Positions 47,943-60,925 of a stretch of 64,000 nt of DNA are shown here, one piece after another. This DNA is from Tillus elongatus (Eukaryota > Arthropoda > Insecta > Coleoptera > Cleridae): the NCBI GenBank assembly GCA_964006375.1, contig OZ023269.1, positions 125,675,723 through 125,739,722 on the forward strand, written 5' to 3'. A model generated the notes under the pieces. That model saw only the letters and a list, made by a program, of their open reading frames with translations. It was not told the DNA's origin and ran no database searches. Numbering within the stretch: the stretch's first letter is position 1; every line of letters starts with the position of its first letter. The position numbers and the translations under genes are program-made.

Positions 47943-48399
47943 GTTCTAATTGTGGTGAGAATGCATCTAGGCTTACCTACTTTGCCCCTGTCGTACATCT
48001 CGCAATGCCCCAATGAAGAGGTTCATCAAATCATACGTATAAAATGTTTCAATATATAAGCCAGAAAGCTGGGTATTTTTAAGCATGATGTAAGGAGAAT
48101 AATGGCTTTCAAAATGTGCGATGATGATAAAAATCCATACCCAAGTCCTATCTTAAATTTGTATCTTTTCCAGAGTACATTTAAGTTTCCTTTCGGAAAA
48201 TTCTTGTATCTCCGTATAAAATAAAATTAATTTAACGAAGTTTGGTACCCATGTTGCTTTTTCAGACAAATTTCCATTTAAAAACAGACGCATATACATT
48301 TTTTCTGACTTCAGAAATGCCTGCTATCTTCGCTGAAACTGGTTTCGTATTTGAGGCATCGTCGTATTCGCGAAGCCAGAAAAATATTTACGTCTCTGT

Positions 48400-49216
48400 T
48401 ATTTTTCTTTTTCCTCAGGGCTCGTCCGCGTCTTTGCCGTCCCAATAGCACTGCAGCCTTTGGCTTATTTCTTATGCCCTTTGTCTTTTCTATTCCACCC
48501 ATTCCAAAATCACTGTGCCTTGAACTGGTCTGCACAGCAATTGGTAGGGTGAAGTTTTATATTGCTCTGTCTCCGGTCTAGGCTGACTGTAGATCAGTTA
48601 TATTTGGAGTCCAGAGCTTTACACTTGCACAAGATGTGCTGGGCTGATTCCTTCCCATCGCCGCAGAGTCTCGATGCCAGGTCCCACTCGAAGCGCCCCA
48701 TTTTATGAAGGTGTTTCTTGACGGCCAGGTGTCCAGTCAAGAGTCCTGTTTGCTTCTGAGCTGTCCTCTGCTAAGATTTAGCAGCTCCACAGCTCTCCTA
48801 GAACTGGGTTCCTCAATTTGTGAGTTCCAATGTCTGAGCCCTGGACAGTCTGCCCAGTACACCTTGTGTTCGTTTCTGACCCACGACTTAATGGCTCCCC
48901 TGGCAGTGCTTTTTGTCATGCCCAGTACCGGTTCTGGTCCCATAAATGATTCTGCTGACCCTCTCTTTACGAGACTGTCAGCTTCTTCATTGCCTTTGAC
49001 CTCCGAGTGACGCGGCACCCAGATGACGGTGACCTCATTCTACCCAACCAGGTCGCTCGTCACGTCTCGGCATTGACTTACCAGCCTGGAATTTACCCGT
49101 GGGCTACTTAGGGCCTTAAGGGCTGCCCGGCTGTCTGTGGCTATGAGGATCCGCTTGTTGGTGTAGCCCCTCCTCTTGTTCTCCCGCGCATAGTGCAGGA
49201 TGGTACGTCTCTGTTT
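48400..49216 (-). pseudogene. LINE ORF2 C-terminus (RNase H and downstream), decayed
   Basis: Minus strand: RILIATDSRAALKAL (RNase H Asp, about 49110-49160), VTVIWVPRHSEVKGNEEADS (Asp, about 48970-49035), GPEPVLGMTKSTARGAIKSW and SRRAVELLNLSRGQLRS (48737-48930). A frameshift and a decayed zinc-knuckle part follow to about 48560. The 3' end (TGGAATGGGTGG, AAGCCAAAGGCTGCAGTG, GGACGAGCCCTGAGG) finishes near 48408 with an A-rich tail. The usual GHS of RNase H reads PRHS. Same family as 60325-61348, related to 7260-8056. 48043-48390 has no recognisable feature. Confidence 0.83.
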
Positions 49217-49920
49217 ACTATGGATATTTTTTTTCATCAAGCAAACGCAATAGCAAGCAACGAAATATAGTATTTGCCAAAACTGAAGTTTCATAGTCAA
49301 TATAAAGTTGTTCGTGAAAATGCTTTTATGAAAATTTGCTACCACACCATAGCGTATTTGCTGTGTAAGAATTGTAAGTTTATCAACATTTCAAATAGAC
49401 ATAAAAGAGCTTGCAGCTGATAGCATAAATCTTATTAGATTTCACCCTGAAATTTGTTCAAAGAGTGGAAGTAAAATCGGCGACGTTCCCATATATCGTT
49501 CAACACTTTGCATTAACTTGTGTTTTGGTCTATTTATGTACTATATTTATTTATTTATATGGATATAATAAGGGACTTGTTTTGCTAGAGCCATTAGAGC
49601 TACAATACATGTGGTAGTGTTTAATAAAATATACATTCTCTGTTATACATCCTTCATTCTTGAAGATTAAGCTTCTGTATATTTTCTCTAGATTGGTAGA
49701 CGTAAACAGAAAGAACTTCTTAATGTGTACAGTGGCTGTGAACACCCTTTGACTTTATCAGATATACGAAATTAATCTGGATAATGTAAGAGGCCCTAAA
49801 AAGCTTTTCTGTCGTAGCTTCCTGTGGTTTAAGTGTTAATAGTGAAATACTTAGCAACTGATATGCTGCTTTCAGTAGCTAATAACACAAAATTTTAATC
49901 TATGATTAGAATATTAGAAA
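49217..49920. other. Mostly unrecognised; degenerate TA-core/C terminus at 49315-49370
   Basis: GAAAATTTGCTACCACACC and GCGTATTTGCTGTGTAAG resemble the right terminus but are diverged. The rest has no recognisable feature. Confidence 0.35.
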
Positions 49921-49924
49921 AAAA

Positions 49925-50720
49925 AAGTCTGGACGCAGCAAGTGCGTTATGGAAGTGAATTTTCATAAAAATGTTTTTAATAGCAAATATAATGTCTCTT
50001 TAATGCAAGCAGGCATCAATTTGGTCACCAATATAACCTATACAGTAGAAACAATGTACAATGTTTTATCAAAATAGCTTGCTTGAAAGCGTACAAAATT
50101 TTTCCAAAAATAAACTTAAAATGTTTCCGAGATAACTCGTTTCCTAGCCGACGAACCTTAGATTAATACCAAAATGAGTTATTGAATTTTTAAGCATTTA
50201 ATGAAAATTCGCTACCAAAACGCACTTCCTGCGTCTCGATTTTTTTACAAACATGCATCATATTTCGATGAAAAATGCAAAAATGCAATGATGAATGTTC
50301 AAAAAAATTGTAGGTAACACCAACGATTTGTGAGCCATCCTGTGGTAATTTTATAGGATGCAGCTGAAGACACCCTATAAGTAACGTTTTTTCTCGTATC
50401 TGGCATAATAACAATTATATTCGGCTTTACCGCTTTACCGTAGAAATGCGTCACCCTGTATATATGTAAACAGAAAGTAAACCCGGATATGAATTCTAGG
50501 GGGGCCAGTTTGCGCGGTCTCCTCGATAACGAATTTTTTTTACGAGAATTAGGTAGCTAAACATTTCAGACCGTTAAACCCTAAACCTAACTAAAACTAC
50601 TGCCAAAGCATCAGAGAAAGTGGAGAAAGTGTCTATTTTGAATTAATTTTTGTGGAAATATTTTAGTAAAATGAAGGGTAATGATGGCTGAAGCTAAAAC
50701 TTAAGGGTTTTCACAACACT
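49925..50720 (-). repeat. B repeat with embedded C element
   Basis: C element 49928-50241 (CTGGACGCAGCAAGTGCG.. to ..CACTTCCTGCGTCTCGA), then the B arm (TGTGAGCCATCCTGTGG, CGTCACCCTGTATATATG, GAATTCTAGGGGGGCC) with a hairpin near 50520-50550. The upstream block (CATCAGAGAAAGTGG, ATGAAGGGTAATGATGGC) extends to about 50720. Confidence 0.75.
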
Positions 50721-50864
50721 CTTTACATAATCCGTATTTTTTTCAGGTTCCTTGCTTAAATGTTGCTATTTTTGACGTTTCAAATCGCGTCTTCGGCGTT
50801 TTGACTAAAACTCCTATTTTTTTTTCTCTAAATGCCTATAACATTTTTGTCTAAATTTTGGTAC

Positions 50865-50865
<1 letters not shown>

Positions 50866-50952
<87 letters not shown>

Positions 50953-51065
50953 GAAACTGACCCCGAATATGGGTTCTAGGAGGCCTAGTTCGCGCTCATT
51001 TAAATAATTTTTTTCTACATTTAAAAGTCGGGATCTCCTCATTAGTGAATTTTTTAAAGAAAATT
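50866..51065 (-). repeat. (TA)n core and TA-core left arm (copy 10)
   Basis: TA 50866-50949, then AATTGAAACTGACCCCGAAT, AGTTCGCGCTCATTTAAATA and CCTCATTAGTGAATTTTTT, closing with a hairpin at about 51040-51065. Confidence 0.8.
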
Positions 51066-51246
51066 TACCAAAACAAACAGCAAATTTCCTCTCCAACCGG
51101 AGCATTTTTGTTGTCGTTCCTCTAAACTGTATCCAATTAATGAAGGAGTCCCTCAAGGTTCAGATTAAGCCCCTAGTTTGTTTCTTCTCCACACCAATGA
51201 CTTCCTCTCTAGCACATCCAACCCAGTTCACAGTTACGCGGACCAC
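51066..51246 (+). pseudogene. CR1/Jockey-like LINE RT fragment
   Basis: The nucleotide sequence parallels the complement of about 9600-9790 (GCAAATTTCCTCTCCAACCG, AACTGTATCCAATTAATG, GTCCCTCAAGGTTCAG, CCAACCCAGTTCACAGTTAC). This covers the RT segment before and into the YADD motif. It is only about 180 bp, frame-broken, and joined directly to a mariner-like fragment. Confidence 0.8.
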
Positions 51247-51588
51247 TGATAAGGGCTGCAATGTAGCTATACAGTAGGTCGATATTACTGGGTGTCAAAA
51301 AATTATAACCAATTGAATGCAAGCATGGTCTTACAGGTGGTGCCCTCTCCCAGCAGTGGTATTAATAATATATTTAAATTTCTTGCCCTCAAAAAACCCC
51401 GCATGTCAACTTTCACACTTTGACTGAGACTTATTTTTGAAAAACTGACAAAAATAAATAACTTTAAGACGTTGTATTTAAAAAAACTAAGCATTTTCGG
51501 ACCCATGTTTATATAAAAAATAGTCTTTTTTTTTCTGAATGTGCACCTGTGACATAGACCATCATTTTTGAAACATCCTGTATAGTTC
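51247..51588 (-). mobile_element. Partial mariner-like element end (same family as 23819)
   Basis: The complement begins CAGGATGTTTCAAAAATGATG at 51585 and runs through GTGCACATTCAG.., CCCATGTTTATAT, GCAAGCATGGTCTTACAG and GACACCCAGTAATATCGACC to TGCAGCCCTTATCA, matching 23819-24175. No transposase. 51589-52345 has no recognisable feature. Confidence 0.75.
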
Positions 51589-52349
51589 AATAAAGTTTCG
51601 TTTGTAAGGTATTACCTTGTTTTATTAAAATTTCAAAATAGTAAACAAATCAATTTAGTGAACCAGGTGTCCATTAATTAATTAATTACTTTACCATTAT
51701 GCGAGCCTACAGTAATTTTAAAACAAAGGCGTTAGTTTATATTTTTACCAAAACCATAATGAATAAAAATGATAGTAAGTAAACTAGGAACTTGAGTGCC
51801 TTAGTAAATCAAATATATCACATTTATATTCTAATAATGTAACTGAGCCTCGCGGTTTTAATATCAAGTTAAACTGATAAAATTTCCTATCCAATCTTTC
51901 TAAACTCATAGTCAAACACAATGTTATAGATAAACTAGCCTAATGATACTGTCTAGTATGTGTGTTTTATCTCCCAGACAAACCGCAAACAAATATTCTT
52001 CTACCAACCCTCAAATAAATTATTCTCAATAAAGTAAACAGACAGGGAACAACTCTCAAAATTCATCTAAATATTGACATAACTATGAGGACGTTTTCAA
52101 TATGTCGTTCAACACTTTGCATTACATCCGTAGCTGTAGACTTATCTGCTATGTTTATCGATATTAGAATAGATGTATAGTTTCATTTGAGGTTGTTATC
52201 TTTCTTTATTTCACTCCGCTGCTCGTAAAAATATGACAAAGTAAACTTTTCTTTTTTTTTGATTTATTAAATTTTTACAATCTACTCTACAAGGAGTATT
52301 AAGTAAATATGTTACACGTATGTTCTAGTCGGAAAAAAAACAAACTCGC

Positions 52350-52925
<576 letters not shown>

Positions 52926-53284
52926 ACCTATTTACAAATGAACTTTAATAAGATATTATGCTGTGACAATACTCTCTCAAGCAGTGGCGATTTCTCCTAG
53001 TGAGCTAGGTGTGCGCCGCACACCCTAAAATATAATCAAAATGTGCACAGTTATATATGTTTTATTTCTTTTCCCCTTAGTCTTAATACACTACATATTT
53101 TATGACAATCGATTTAATTTACTTATTTGATTTCATAAATAGTCGGTTAATAGTAACTTTGAATGAAGTAGATACCACGTCTTATAACATATTCAGAGAA
53201 AATGAGTAGATCAATAGCAACTGGGAATGAAATCAGTCCCCCACCCACGTGTTTAAAATAGTTAGGAAAATACAATTGATTTTA

Positions 53285-53721
53285 ACACTGCAGTGAGCTA
53301 TAAAAATTTGATTAACTCAGTTTTCTATAATCTTAGAAAAGTTAAATTTTGGTAGATAGTAAGGTATTTCCTAGGACAAGATACCCACAAAATTTCATTA
53401 AAATAACTTTGTAATTTTTGGAGAAAAAAAATTGTTTCAAAAGACAAATTAAAATTTGAATAACTCAATTTTCTATAAACTGAGAAAGTTGAATTTTGGT
53501 AATTAGTAAGTCCTCTCCCAAGGCAACATAAATAGTAAATTTCATTTAAACAGCTTTGTTATTTTCGAAGATTTTTTTTTTTTAAAGAAAACTCAATTTT
53601 CCCGGAAAATCCCGTCCGATTTTCCTGCCTAACAAACTCATCCAAGCCATTCATAAAAGAAAAGCACTTGCCGAGTTTCATTGAAATCGGTGAACCACTT
53701 TTTCAGTTATCAGACGGATAC

Positions 53722-53796
<75 letters not shown>

Positions 53797-53945
53797 TATA
53801 TATATAAACATATAACAATTGAAACTGATCCCGGATATGGGTTCTAGGGGTCCTAAATCGCGCTCATTTGAAAAATTTTTTTGCAAAGTCTCACCATGGA
53901 TACCTCTCTATTAGTGAATTTTTTTTTTATAAAAATTCACTAATA
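53285..53945 (-). repeat. TA-core repeat (copy 12)
   Basis: Right-arm units (TTCTATAATCTTAG.., TTGAATTTTGGTAATTAG), CATTGAAATCGGTGAACC, CAGTTATCAGACGGATACG, then (TA)n 53722-53791 and the left arm GAAACTGATCCCGGATATGG. The terminal hairpin is TTAGTGAATTTTT/AAAAATTCACTAA (53912-53944). 52926-53284 has no recognisable gene; AGCAGTGGCGATTTC at 52980 may be a hAT-like end. Confidence 0.78.
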
Positions 53946-54039
53946 AACCCAAAAGAACGAAAATAAAAAAAATAAAAAAATATATACATATATAAATAAC
54001 AAATAATGCAAAGCGTGTGAGGAGATGCCCACCAATGTC

Positions 54040-54475
54040 GGCACTCCCTCTCGGACAACATTGAATTGTTAATTTAGTAGGTCTCTTGGTCAAGTTCTTC
54101 TTAAGCGTCTCTCGTAGAAAGGGTCTTCAGTGAGTTGTTCTATAAGAGGACTCACGTGGCCAGGCAACTTTGCGTGATAATTTTGGGCATATCTTCAAAT
54201 TTCTTCATGAACAAAAGGGATTTTGAGATCTGGATGTAAGGTAAGGTTGGAAAAATACCATGGAGCATTTACTATTGAGCGAAGTATTTTGGATTGGTGT
54301 CTTTGTATAATTCGGATATTTGTTGGTTTAGCGCCTCCCCAAAACTGGATTCCGTAGGTCCAGATTGGTTTTAAAAATGCCTTGTAGATCAATAGCTTGT
54401 TGCTGTTGGTGATAGATGTAAACTGGATTTCTAAATATGTTTTGTGTTGTAATTTTGTCAATTAATTATTACTTT
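54040..54475 (-). pseudogene. Jockey-type LINE ORF2 C-terminus
   Basis: The minus frame reads NSNKLLIYKAFLKPIWTYGI, QFWGGAKPTNIRIIQRHQSK and NAPWYFSNLTLHPDLKIPFV. It then passes a TGA into NYHAKLPGHVSPLIEQLTED and FYERRLRRT, another TGA and PRDLLN (about 54078). These are the hallmark C-terminal motifs of Jockey-clade ORF2 (KPIWTYGIQLWG, NAPWY, RRLKR-P-DL). No RT core remains. This lineage is distinct from the CR1-like copies. Confidence 0.85.
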
Positions 54476-55140
54476 GTAAATATTTTTACAGCCGTCGATG
54501 TATTTTTCACACATAAAAGAAAGAATCAAGATTTTCTAAATACTCAGTTTCACAGTTACAGGGATGGTATATAGAAAGAAGAGTCATAAGTTTGAGGCCT
54601 TTTAAAGTTATCGTGTTTAGAAAATCTTTCTAAATACACACACCATCCAATTTGAAGTTTTTGGGTTATATGAGAAATAAATGAATATTTCTTCAATCTT
54701 TTGAAGAGTTATATAACTAGCCCAATCAGTTTCTTTAAGAGATTTACCACAAATATTTTTTTACTGAAGTAAGAGGTTTTAAGAGCCAGCGAGCAATTCA
54801 TATTGGTTCATTAGGCTCTTTTAACCTAGATTTTAATGCTAGGTATCAGAACAAGGAACTAGTTAGCACAGATTGAGTACTGTTCTTAAAGAAAACGAAC
54901 AATTTGAAGCAAACCTTAGGTCAAATTTTTTAGGTGAACACATTTGGTTACTTATGTAAATATATTGATCTTTCACACAATATTTTTAGATACTCAACGA
55001 CTTCACTGGATTGTGTTTTTCACAAGCGAAGATCATTTTGCTGATTAAGTTTGTTTTAATAGAGAACAAATCACCAGGTGTCAAAAACATGGTTATAGTA
55101 AAACGGAATTTACCAAAAGGTACTTACCAGTGTTCACCGT
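54476..55140. other. No feature recognised
   Basis: AT-rich sequence without recognisable coding or repeat ends. Confidence 0.4.
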
Positions 55141-55156
55141 AGGTTTGCAATTTAAT

Positions 55157-56235
55157 ATTTTTAGTGAATTTTCTTTAAAAATTTTCACTAATGAGGAGAT
55201 CCCGACTTCGTTAGCCAGGAAAATCGGCCCAGGTTTTCCCGCAAAATGTTGTCTTCTTTCGGAAAAAATTCATATCTTCAGAAATAATAAAGTACGGGCT
55301 ACCAAATTTGGTGCGTGGGTTAACATCATTATAGGTAAATCACTTGACAAAATTTAGCTCTCTAGGTTAAAAGATAAAAAAGTTACAGGCATTTAAAGAA
55401 AAATAAATCGCGGTTTTTCTCAAAACGTCAAAGTCGCGACTTAAAACGTCAAAATTAGCAACATTTAGACAAAAAACCTAAGACTAATACGAGCTATGGA
55501 AAGAAAATGTCTCAAGAAGAATGTTTTACAAAGCCTGAAGTCTTAGCTTTAACCGTCATTATCCTTCATTTGACTAAAATATTTCCAGAAAATTCATTTT
55601 AAATAGACCCTTTCTCTGATGATTTAGCAGTAGTCTTAGCTATAAAGTTTATCGCTTTGGTATAAGTAATTTCTGTCGAAGTTTCGTAAAAAATCAATAA
55701 AGCTCAATATGTCCGTTATTATACAAGATACGAAAAAAAATGTATACAATAATTATAGGGTGTCTTGAGCTACATCTTAGATAATATTTCTATAATCACA
55801 GGCTGGCCCATAAGTCGTTGGTGATACAAATTTTCCTTTTTTTTTTTTCATCGAACACGCTTTATGTTATTGCATTTTTGCACTTTCAATCGAAATATAA
55901 TGCATGTTTATAAAAAAAGAAATTCTGGACGCAGCAAGTGCGTTATGGTAGCGAATTTTTATTAAATGCTTCAAATTTGAATAGCTCAATTTGGTATTAA
56001 CTTATAAGGTTGACCAAGAAACCAGTTTTTTCGGGAACACTTTAAGTTTACTTTCGGAAATTTTTGTACATTTTCAAACAATAAAGTTATTTTAATGAAA
56101 CATGGCACATTGTTTTTACTATATAGGTTATACTGGTAACCAAAATTTATGCCTGTTTAAAAAAAAATACATATTTGCTATTAAAAACATTTTTATGAAA
56201 ATTCACTACCATAACGCACTTGCCGCGTCCATATT
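55157..56235 (+). repeat. TA-core left hairpin, B-type upstream block and C element
   Basis: Hairpin TTTAGTGAATTTTCTTTAA../TTTTCACTAATGAGGAG at 55160-55200. A right-arm segment follows (CAGGAAAATCGGCCCAGG) with no (TA)n, then TCAAAACGTCAAAGTCGCG and CCTTCATTTGACTAAAA. The C element occupies 55926-56232 (CTGGACGCAGCAAGTGCG.. to ..CACTTGCCGCGTCCAT). This copy shows the TA-core arms joined without a microsatellite. Confidence 0.68.
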
Positions 56236-57480
56236 TTTTTGAGTATTTGGAAATAAAATCATTTTCGATACCACTATGTTTGTCTAAAGTTGTTACTTCA
56301 ATTTAGGCATATTTTTCTTGCAGTAGATTTACCAAAACTTCCCAAATTTAATTATCTAGGTTGAGAAACAATTTCTAACCACTTATTAATTGAACAGTTA
56401 CATTTTTAAGCACAATTTGGAGAACCCAATTCATCACAATAGAGTTTTTAAAACTAAGGATCGTTTCTCCAACAAAGTTTGCATCATCAGAGGGATGAAT
56501 AAACTAACCAACTTCCAAATTTTACTATTGCCACTTTTGTCTCACATGATATCAACCAAATTCAATTTTTTCATTAGTTTGACAATTATGGACAATCTGA
56601 TAAGTATTTTCACCACACCTGGTATATATAAATATATTGAACGTGTTCAGCAAAACTTGTATTAATCTACAGGAACAATACATACAGAAAAAAAAACACA
56701 AGTTATGGCGAACAAATTGTTTTCACTGGACATAATAACTGGCGTTTCTTTCTCTGATAAGAATATCATCTTGAATTGTTTATCTCTGACAATATAAAAG
56801 CTGTAAACGGTACTTGCGATTAAAAAGAGTAGTTAATGGGAAGAGTAGGTGTAAAATACATTTTACAATATCACAATATAGTCTCACTACTTTGAGATTA
56901 TGTCACAAATATCTAATATTCCTATTAGTGATCTGAAAAATTAAAATCAATACCGTGTGGGTATTGATATTTACAGGGTCGGACTTGCAATCTTATTAAA
57001 ATAAAGCCTTAAAATATTTTTAGTGAATTTTCGTAGAAAGAAAATCGCCTCAGAGGAGCAAACGACCACAAGACCTTTGAAAAGTTTATTCGAATGAGCG
57101 TGAAATTGGACCCATTGTTCTACGTACCTCACTTAAGATTTTAGCTTTATTGAAGCTGTATTAAGTTGTGAAAATTAGCTACTATAGAGTACTTACTGCG
57201 TCCAGACGCTTGTTCTTGGTGGAAGTGACATCAAGTTCGCCTAATCTAGAACATTTTTCATATTGATATGGCATTTAAAACTCAATACGCCATTTTTGAC
57301 AAAACTAAATGGGATTTTTGAAAATTGTTCAAGGTGTTAGATTAGGGACGCGAAAGGCTAGCATCTTGCGGAAATATATATTTTTATAATCACAAACGTA
57401 GAGGTCGCTGCTGTGCAAAGCAATTTTTCGATCCTCAGATAATTGAAATAGGCTTTGTTTGATAGAAAATTCAATTCCGA
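56236..57480. other. Mostly unrecognised; small dispersed repeats
   Basis: 56410-56510 parallels 19310-19400 (GGAGAACCCAATTCATCACA, then GGATCGTTTCTCCAACAAAG against a similar stretch). 57015-57215 has a diverged TA-core-like arm (AGTGAATTTTCGTAGAAAG) and terminus (TACTTACTGCGTCCAGACG). No gene seen. Confidence 0.4.
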
Positions 57481-57960
57481 AAACATTTTTTCCTATTCAT
57501 AACTTTTATAGAAATAACCATACTTTTACATACTTGTGGTTAAGTGTACAATTTTTCAAGAAAATCCGCAAACAATTTTTTTTATAATAACTTATCAAAC
57601 ACTTATCATTAATTACCAAAATTTCACAAAAACATCTTAAAAAAATGATTTTTGAAAGCACAAAAATAAATATCTTTTTACCCAAAATTTTGCACAAAGA
57701 ACAAATGAAATTTAAAGCATCAGAGAAAGGGTCTATTTGAACTGAATTTCTGGAAACATTTTAGTAAAATGAAGGACAATGACGGTTGAAACTGAAACTT
57801 AAGGGTTTGTAGAACACTCTTCTTGCGACATTTACTTTACATAATCCGTGTTTGCTTCAGGTTCTTTGCCTAATGTTGCCAATTTTGACGTTTCAAATCG
57901 CGATTATGACGTTTTGAGGAAAACTCCAAACTGCTTTTCTTTAAATTTCCATAACTTGTT
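57480..57960 (-). repeat. Repeat D fragment and B upstream block, inverted
   Basis: 57480-57720 matches the complement of about 4770-4930 (TTACCAAAATTTCACAAAAA, ATTTTGCACAAAGAAC). 57715-57960 carries the B upstream block in reverse (CATCAGAGAAAGGGTC, AATGAAGGACAATGACGG, CAAATCGCGATTATGACG). Confidence 0.6.
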
Positions 57961-58189
57961 CGGAGGATGAAATATTTTAAATACTTAAAAAACTAACATC
58001 AACTTATATACCGGATCTCAGGTAAAGAGATCGAACTGAGATGAGACACTAGTCATAGGCAAATTCCACAGTGTATTGTATTTTTATCGCCGGACAAGGT
58101 CTTTGCGCTATCCCTACTGATTTATCTAACAAGTGTCCAACTATTACAGATGGACACTTGTTAGATAAAGCAGTCGCGATTTAAAACGT

Positions 58190-58985
58190 CAAAATTTGTA
58201 ATATTTAAGCAATGAACCTGAAAGTAATATGATATCTGGAAGGAAAATGTCTCAAGAATAATGTTTTGCAAAGCCTGAACTCTTAGTTTCAATCATCATT
58301 GTCCTTCATTTTACTAAAATGTTTCCAGAAAATTCATTTCAAATAGACCCTTTCTCTGATGCTTTAGCAGTAGTGTTGGCTATAGAGTTTATCGTTTAAT
58401 GGTATATCATTTTTGTCGAATTTTCGTAAAAAATCATTAAAGCCCAATATATCCGTTATTATGCAAGTTACGAAAAAAAGTTGCATACATTAATTATAGG
58501 GTGTCTTGAGCTACATCTTAGAAAAATATTTCCACAATTACAGGGTGGCCCATAAGTCGTTGGTGATTCAAATTTTCTTTTTTTTTAGTGAATTTTCTTA
58601 ATCGAACATGCCCTATGTTATTGCATTTTTGCATTTTCCATCGAAATATAATACATCTTTGTAAGAAAAGAAATTCGGGACGCAGCAAGTGTGTTATGGT
58701 AGCGATTTTTTATTAAATGCTTCAAATTTGAATCAATTTGCTATTAACCTATAAGGTTGACTAGAAAACCAGTTTTTTCGGGAACAATTTTAGCTTACTT
58801 TGGGAAATTTTTGTACATTTTCAAACAATAAAGTTATTTTGATGAAACATGGCACATTGTTTCTAATATATAGATTATACTGGTAAACAAATTTGACGCC
58901 TGCTTACTTAAAAAAACATATTTGCTATTAAAAATATTTTTATGAAAATTCACTACCATAACGCACTTGCTGCGTCCAGAGTTTT
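58190..58985 (+). repeat. B repeat with embedded C element
   Basis: GTCCTTCATTTTACTAAAA, CTCTGATGCTTTAGCAGTAG, TAGGGTGTCTTGAGCTACAT and ACAGGGTGGCCCATAAGTCG. The C element is at 58678-58981 (GGGACGCAGCAAGTGTG.. to ..CACTTGCTGCGTCCAGAG). 58986-59830 shows no recognisable gene. Confidence 0.72.
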
Positions 58986-59837
58986 CGCTTTTTATTTTAT
59001 TGTTTACTGTGCTGAACAAAATGTTATGTGATATTTAGTTATTGAAGATATTTTGGTCTAAAATCATGATCTAATCAAAGAAATTTTTTTAGACTGGTAT
59101 GTAAAAAATCTATTAACAAATCAATTTTCAACAAACAACTAAGCACGATTTTTCTCAATTTGTGTCTTAAGTCTAGAAACTCGGGTTTCGATGCTTAAGT
59201 CCCTTGGTATCATAATGATTTAGTAGAAGTTATAGACAAAAATAATATTTATAATTTGATATAGCTCACATATCATTTTATAACGTTGCGCTGACTTAAA
59301 TCACTGCTGACGTATTTTTCATCCAGTTTAATAAATTTTATGACGTGTACTGCAACCGTTCTTTCACTAGACTCGCAAGATATATGCAACCAATTTTGTT
59401 AAATCTCAAGTAAAACGTGATTACTTAATAAAACAAAAGATTATTCAAAACTCAACAAGACAAAATGCTTTGACACAATAAAGTTTACAACTTTGTGCCA
59501 GTTTTCATTGAGATACATATGAATAACGACTTGCCATATAAAATATAGCTATAATAAAATGTATGATGCACTGGATTCATAAGCCGTGAGAATGTAATGC
59601 CGTAATGACTCTCACCTAATAAATTGCTCGTATCTGCACAGCTTTTAGAGTGACATTTTGATAGAATCAACTAATTTAGTTTAAACGCTTTAAACGTTAA
59701 TTTTCAAAACTGTTTATGGAGATTCAACGATATTAATTCCTCTAATTGTATTGGATTGAGTGAGTTTTTATAGTTCGTAACACTTTAACTTGAAACTTGA
59801 ACTTCGGATAATAAATAACTCTTAAATGACACCATTT

Positions 59838-60230
59838 CGTCCAGAAGCTACGAAAAACTTGTACGGTGGGAGCTATTACTATTTAGTTTTTCACTGCAAT
59901 AGTTGGCTTTGGCAATATTTAATGTAGGATTAGAATCGGCTCTATAGCGAAAATTATGACGATTCACGGTACCGTTTAAAAGAAATGAACACTTGTCCGA
60001 AAAGTAAGTATTAAAAAGAAAATTTGGTTCATCCACCACTCGTTCATTTATTACTTCGCAAAAATCCAGACGACGGTCAAAGTCATCTTCATTTAGTTCG
60101 TGAGCAACACGATTTTGTATGGGTGAAATTTATGACGCTTCAAAATGTTTTGAATGGTAGTTGGCCTAAACCCCGATTCACTTGCCAGCTAGCTCGTACT
60201 CGTCCTGCGATTCAAAGCAACATGACCAAG
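59838..60230 (-). pseudogene. Mariner-like transposase relic
   Basis: Minus strand, N to C: LASESGFRPTTIQNILKRHK and FHPYKIV (about 60110-60210), a frameshift near 60110, then HELNEDDFDRRLDFCEVINE (about 60045-60105). TYFSDKCSFLLNGTVNRHNF, with the first catalytic Asp, is at about 59935-60000. It closely parallels residues ~110-185 of the 1786 copy (HPYKM..., EDDFDRRTYFCE, FSDESTF..GHVNRQN). The rest of the catalytic domain is missing, and no TIRs were found. Confidence 0.82.
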
Positions 60231-60324
60231 AACCGCCACTTCTACCGCTTCATCTCCTTCGGCGCTTTGCTTTTTATTACAAACAGACCCGGTCTTTTGA
60301 AACTTTACGACTAACTGCAAACAT

Positions 60325-60925
60325 CGGGTTACTCGGGGGTCAAAGGCAATAAAGAAGCTGGCAGTCTCGCGAAGTCAGCAGAACCGTTTATGGGACCAGG
60401 ACTGGTCCTGGGCGTAGAGAAAAGCACGGCCAGGGGAACCATCAAGTCCTGGGTCAGGGAATAGCACAATGCATACTGGGCAGATTGTCCAGGGCTCAAA
60501 CACGGGAAGTCATTAACTGGGCAACCCAGTCCAAACAGAGCTGTGGAGCTGCTAAATATTAGCAGAGGACAGCTCAGAAACATAACAGGACTATTGACGG
60601 GACACACGGTCGTCAAGAAACACCTGCATAAAATGGGGCGGTTCAAGGGGGACCTGGCATGCAGACTTTGCGGCGAGGGGGAGGAATCAGCCCAGCGCAT
60701 CTTGTGCGAGTGTAAAGCTTTGGACCGCAAAAGACAACTGATCTACGGTCAGTCTAGACCGGAGACAGAGCAATATAAAACTTCACCATACCAATCGCTG
60801 TGCAGACTAGTTCAAGGCACAGTGATTTTGGAATGGGTGGAGTAGAGACAAAAAGCATGCACAATAAGCCAAAGGCTGCGGTGTTATCGGGGCAGCAAAG
60901 ACGCGGACAAATCCTTTTTTTTCTT
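60325..60925 (+). pseudogene. LINE ORF2 C-terminus (RNase H end, zinc knuckle)
   Basis: The plus frame reads GYSGVKGNKEAGSLAKSAEP, GPGLVLGVEKSTARGTIKSW, then one TAG (about 60462). It continues NRAVELLNISRGQLRNITGL, LTGHTVVKKHLHKMGRFKGD, CRLCGEGEESAQRILCEC and VQGTVILEWVE to TAG 60843-60845. The knuckle His is replaced by Arg. The UTR (AAGCCAAAGGCTGCGGTG) runs to about 60918, where it meets a second LINE tail in opposite orientation. 5'-truncated and inactive. Confidence 0.86.

Noticed and set aside
52975..53045. AGCAGTGGCGATTTC followed by a GC-rich patch as a hAT end
   Set aside because: The sequence is short, with no partner end or target duplication, so it is only mentioned.
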